This document shows positions 14,425 through 14,650 of a stretch of DNA of 14,650 nt, piece by piece (positions within the stretch are counted from its first letter, which is position 1; every line of letters starts with the position of its first letter). Source of the stretch: CAYQAJ01 sp964415245 (GTDB lineage Bacteria; Planctomycetota; Planctomycetia; Pirellulales; Pirellulaceae); contig CAYQAJ010000117.1 of the NCBI GenBank assembly GCA_964415245.1, positions 1 to 14,650 on the forward strand, in the 5' to 3' direction. The notes beneath the pieces are model-generated. The model saw only the letters and a list, made by a program, of their open reading frames with translations. It had not been told where the DNA came from and did not search any database. The translations under genes were made by a program, and so were the position numbers.

Positions 14425-14650
14425 ATGATCGTTCCCGCACTCCAAGACGACGCGCTGCTGGCCGACATCCGCGCGGCCGCGAACGACGGCGAGGCATCTC
14501 ACCTCTGGTGGCTCGGCCAGAGCGGGTTTCTCGTTCAGTGGAAGCGCCGACACTTGCTGCTGGACCCCTACCTCTCCGACTCGCTCACGGCCAAATACGC
14601 CAAGACCGACAAACCCCACGTGCGGATGACCGAACGCGCCATCGACCCGG
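14425..14650 (+). CDS. UlaG-like metallo-beta-lactamase-fold hydrolase, N-terminal part only
   Basis: 75 complete codons before the right edge. The start of the fold is recognisable: HLWWLGQSGFLVQWKRRHLLLDPYLSDSL, the first beta strands and the Asp-Pro turn typical of UlaG-like members (family of L-ascorbate-6-phosphate lactonase), then a DKPHVRMTERAI segment. The zinc/manganese motif HxHxDH would be beyond the window, so activity cannot be confirmed. The ATG at 14425 has no clear ribosome site. It follows the metE-like gene after 157 bases on the same strand and may belong to the same sugar-related cluster. Confidence 0.75.
   Translation, partial: MIVPALQDDALLADIRAAANDGEASHLWWLGQSGFLVQWKRRHLLLDPYLSDSLTAKYAKTDKPHVRMTERAIDP

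Noticed and set aside
13014..14468. 484-codon open frame on the minus strand
   Set aside because: It is antisense to the MetE-like gene, which has all zinc ligands. The minus translation is an artefact of GC-rich codon positions.

Overview
The window is GC-rich bacterial chromosome, most likely from a planctomycete of the Pirellulales type. That assignment is inference. It rests on the mix of families: a very large secreted alpha/beta-hydrolase, a TPR plus thioredoxin-fold protein, a CbiA-like paralogue, a UPF0309 sugar-isomerase-domain protein and a short MetE-like protein. Loosely packed genes with many small repeats also fit. I see no phage, insertion sequence, CRISPR array, tRNA or rRNA.

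Layout. (1) 1-2175, minus: a secreted protein with two alpha/beta-hydrolase domains, cut off at its C-terminus by the left edge. A 497-base gap follows. (2) 2673-3008, plus: a small helical protein of unknown function, convergent with mgtE; the gap between them holds eight heptamer repeats. (3) 3128-4513, minus: the magnesium transporter MgtE, with a good sigma70-type promoter. (4) 4703-6151, minus: a CbiA-like protein (cobyrinic acid a,c-diamide synthase fold) that has lost both its P-loop and its glutaminase cysteine. (5) 6510-7355, plus: RNase III. (6) 7424-7885 and 7951-10362, minus: a GNAT acetyltransferase downstream of an exported TPR plus AhpC/TSA-fold protein, probably one transcript. 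(7) 10668-11390, plus: an exported FKBP-type peptidyl-prolyl isomerase followed by 13-15 bp tandem repeats. (8) 11484-14650, plus: SDR oxidoreductase, UPF0309 SIS-domain protein, MetE-like protein and the start of a UlaG-like metallo-hydrolase. A REPIN-like pair of hairpins ends four bases before the metE-like start.

How the genes fit together. The last cluster looks like a small carbohydrate pathway (dehydrogenase, sugar isomerase, lactonase-like hydrolase) with a methyltransferase-like gene inside it; the substrate cannot be read from the sequence. Genes 1, 6 and 7 encode envelope or exported proteins. Genes 3, 4 and 5 appear to be independently promoted.

The points most worth a second look are the CbiA-like pseudoenzyme, the hydrolase with one dead and one intact domain, the compensated hairpin pair before the metE-like gene, the RNase III with an altered metal-site residue, and the SDR-SIS-MetE-UlaG cluster. 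Several very long open frames on the opposite strands of real genes are by-products of the GC-rich codon usage and are not annotated.
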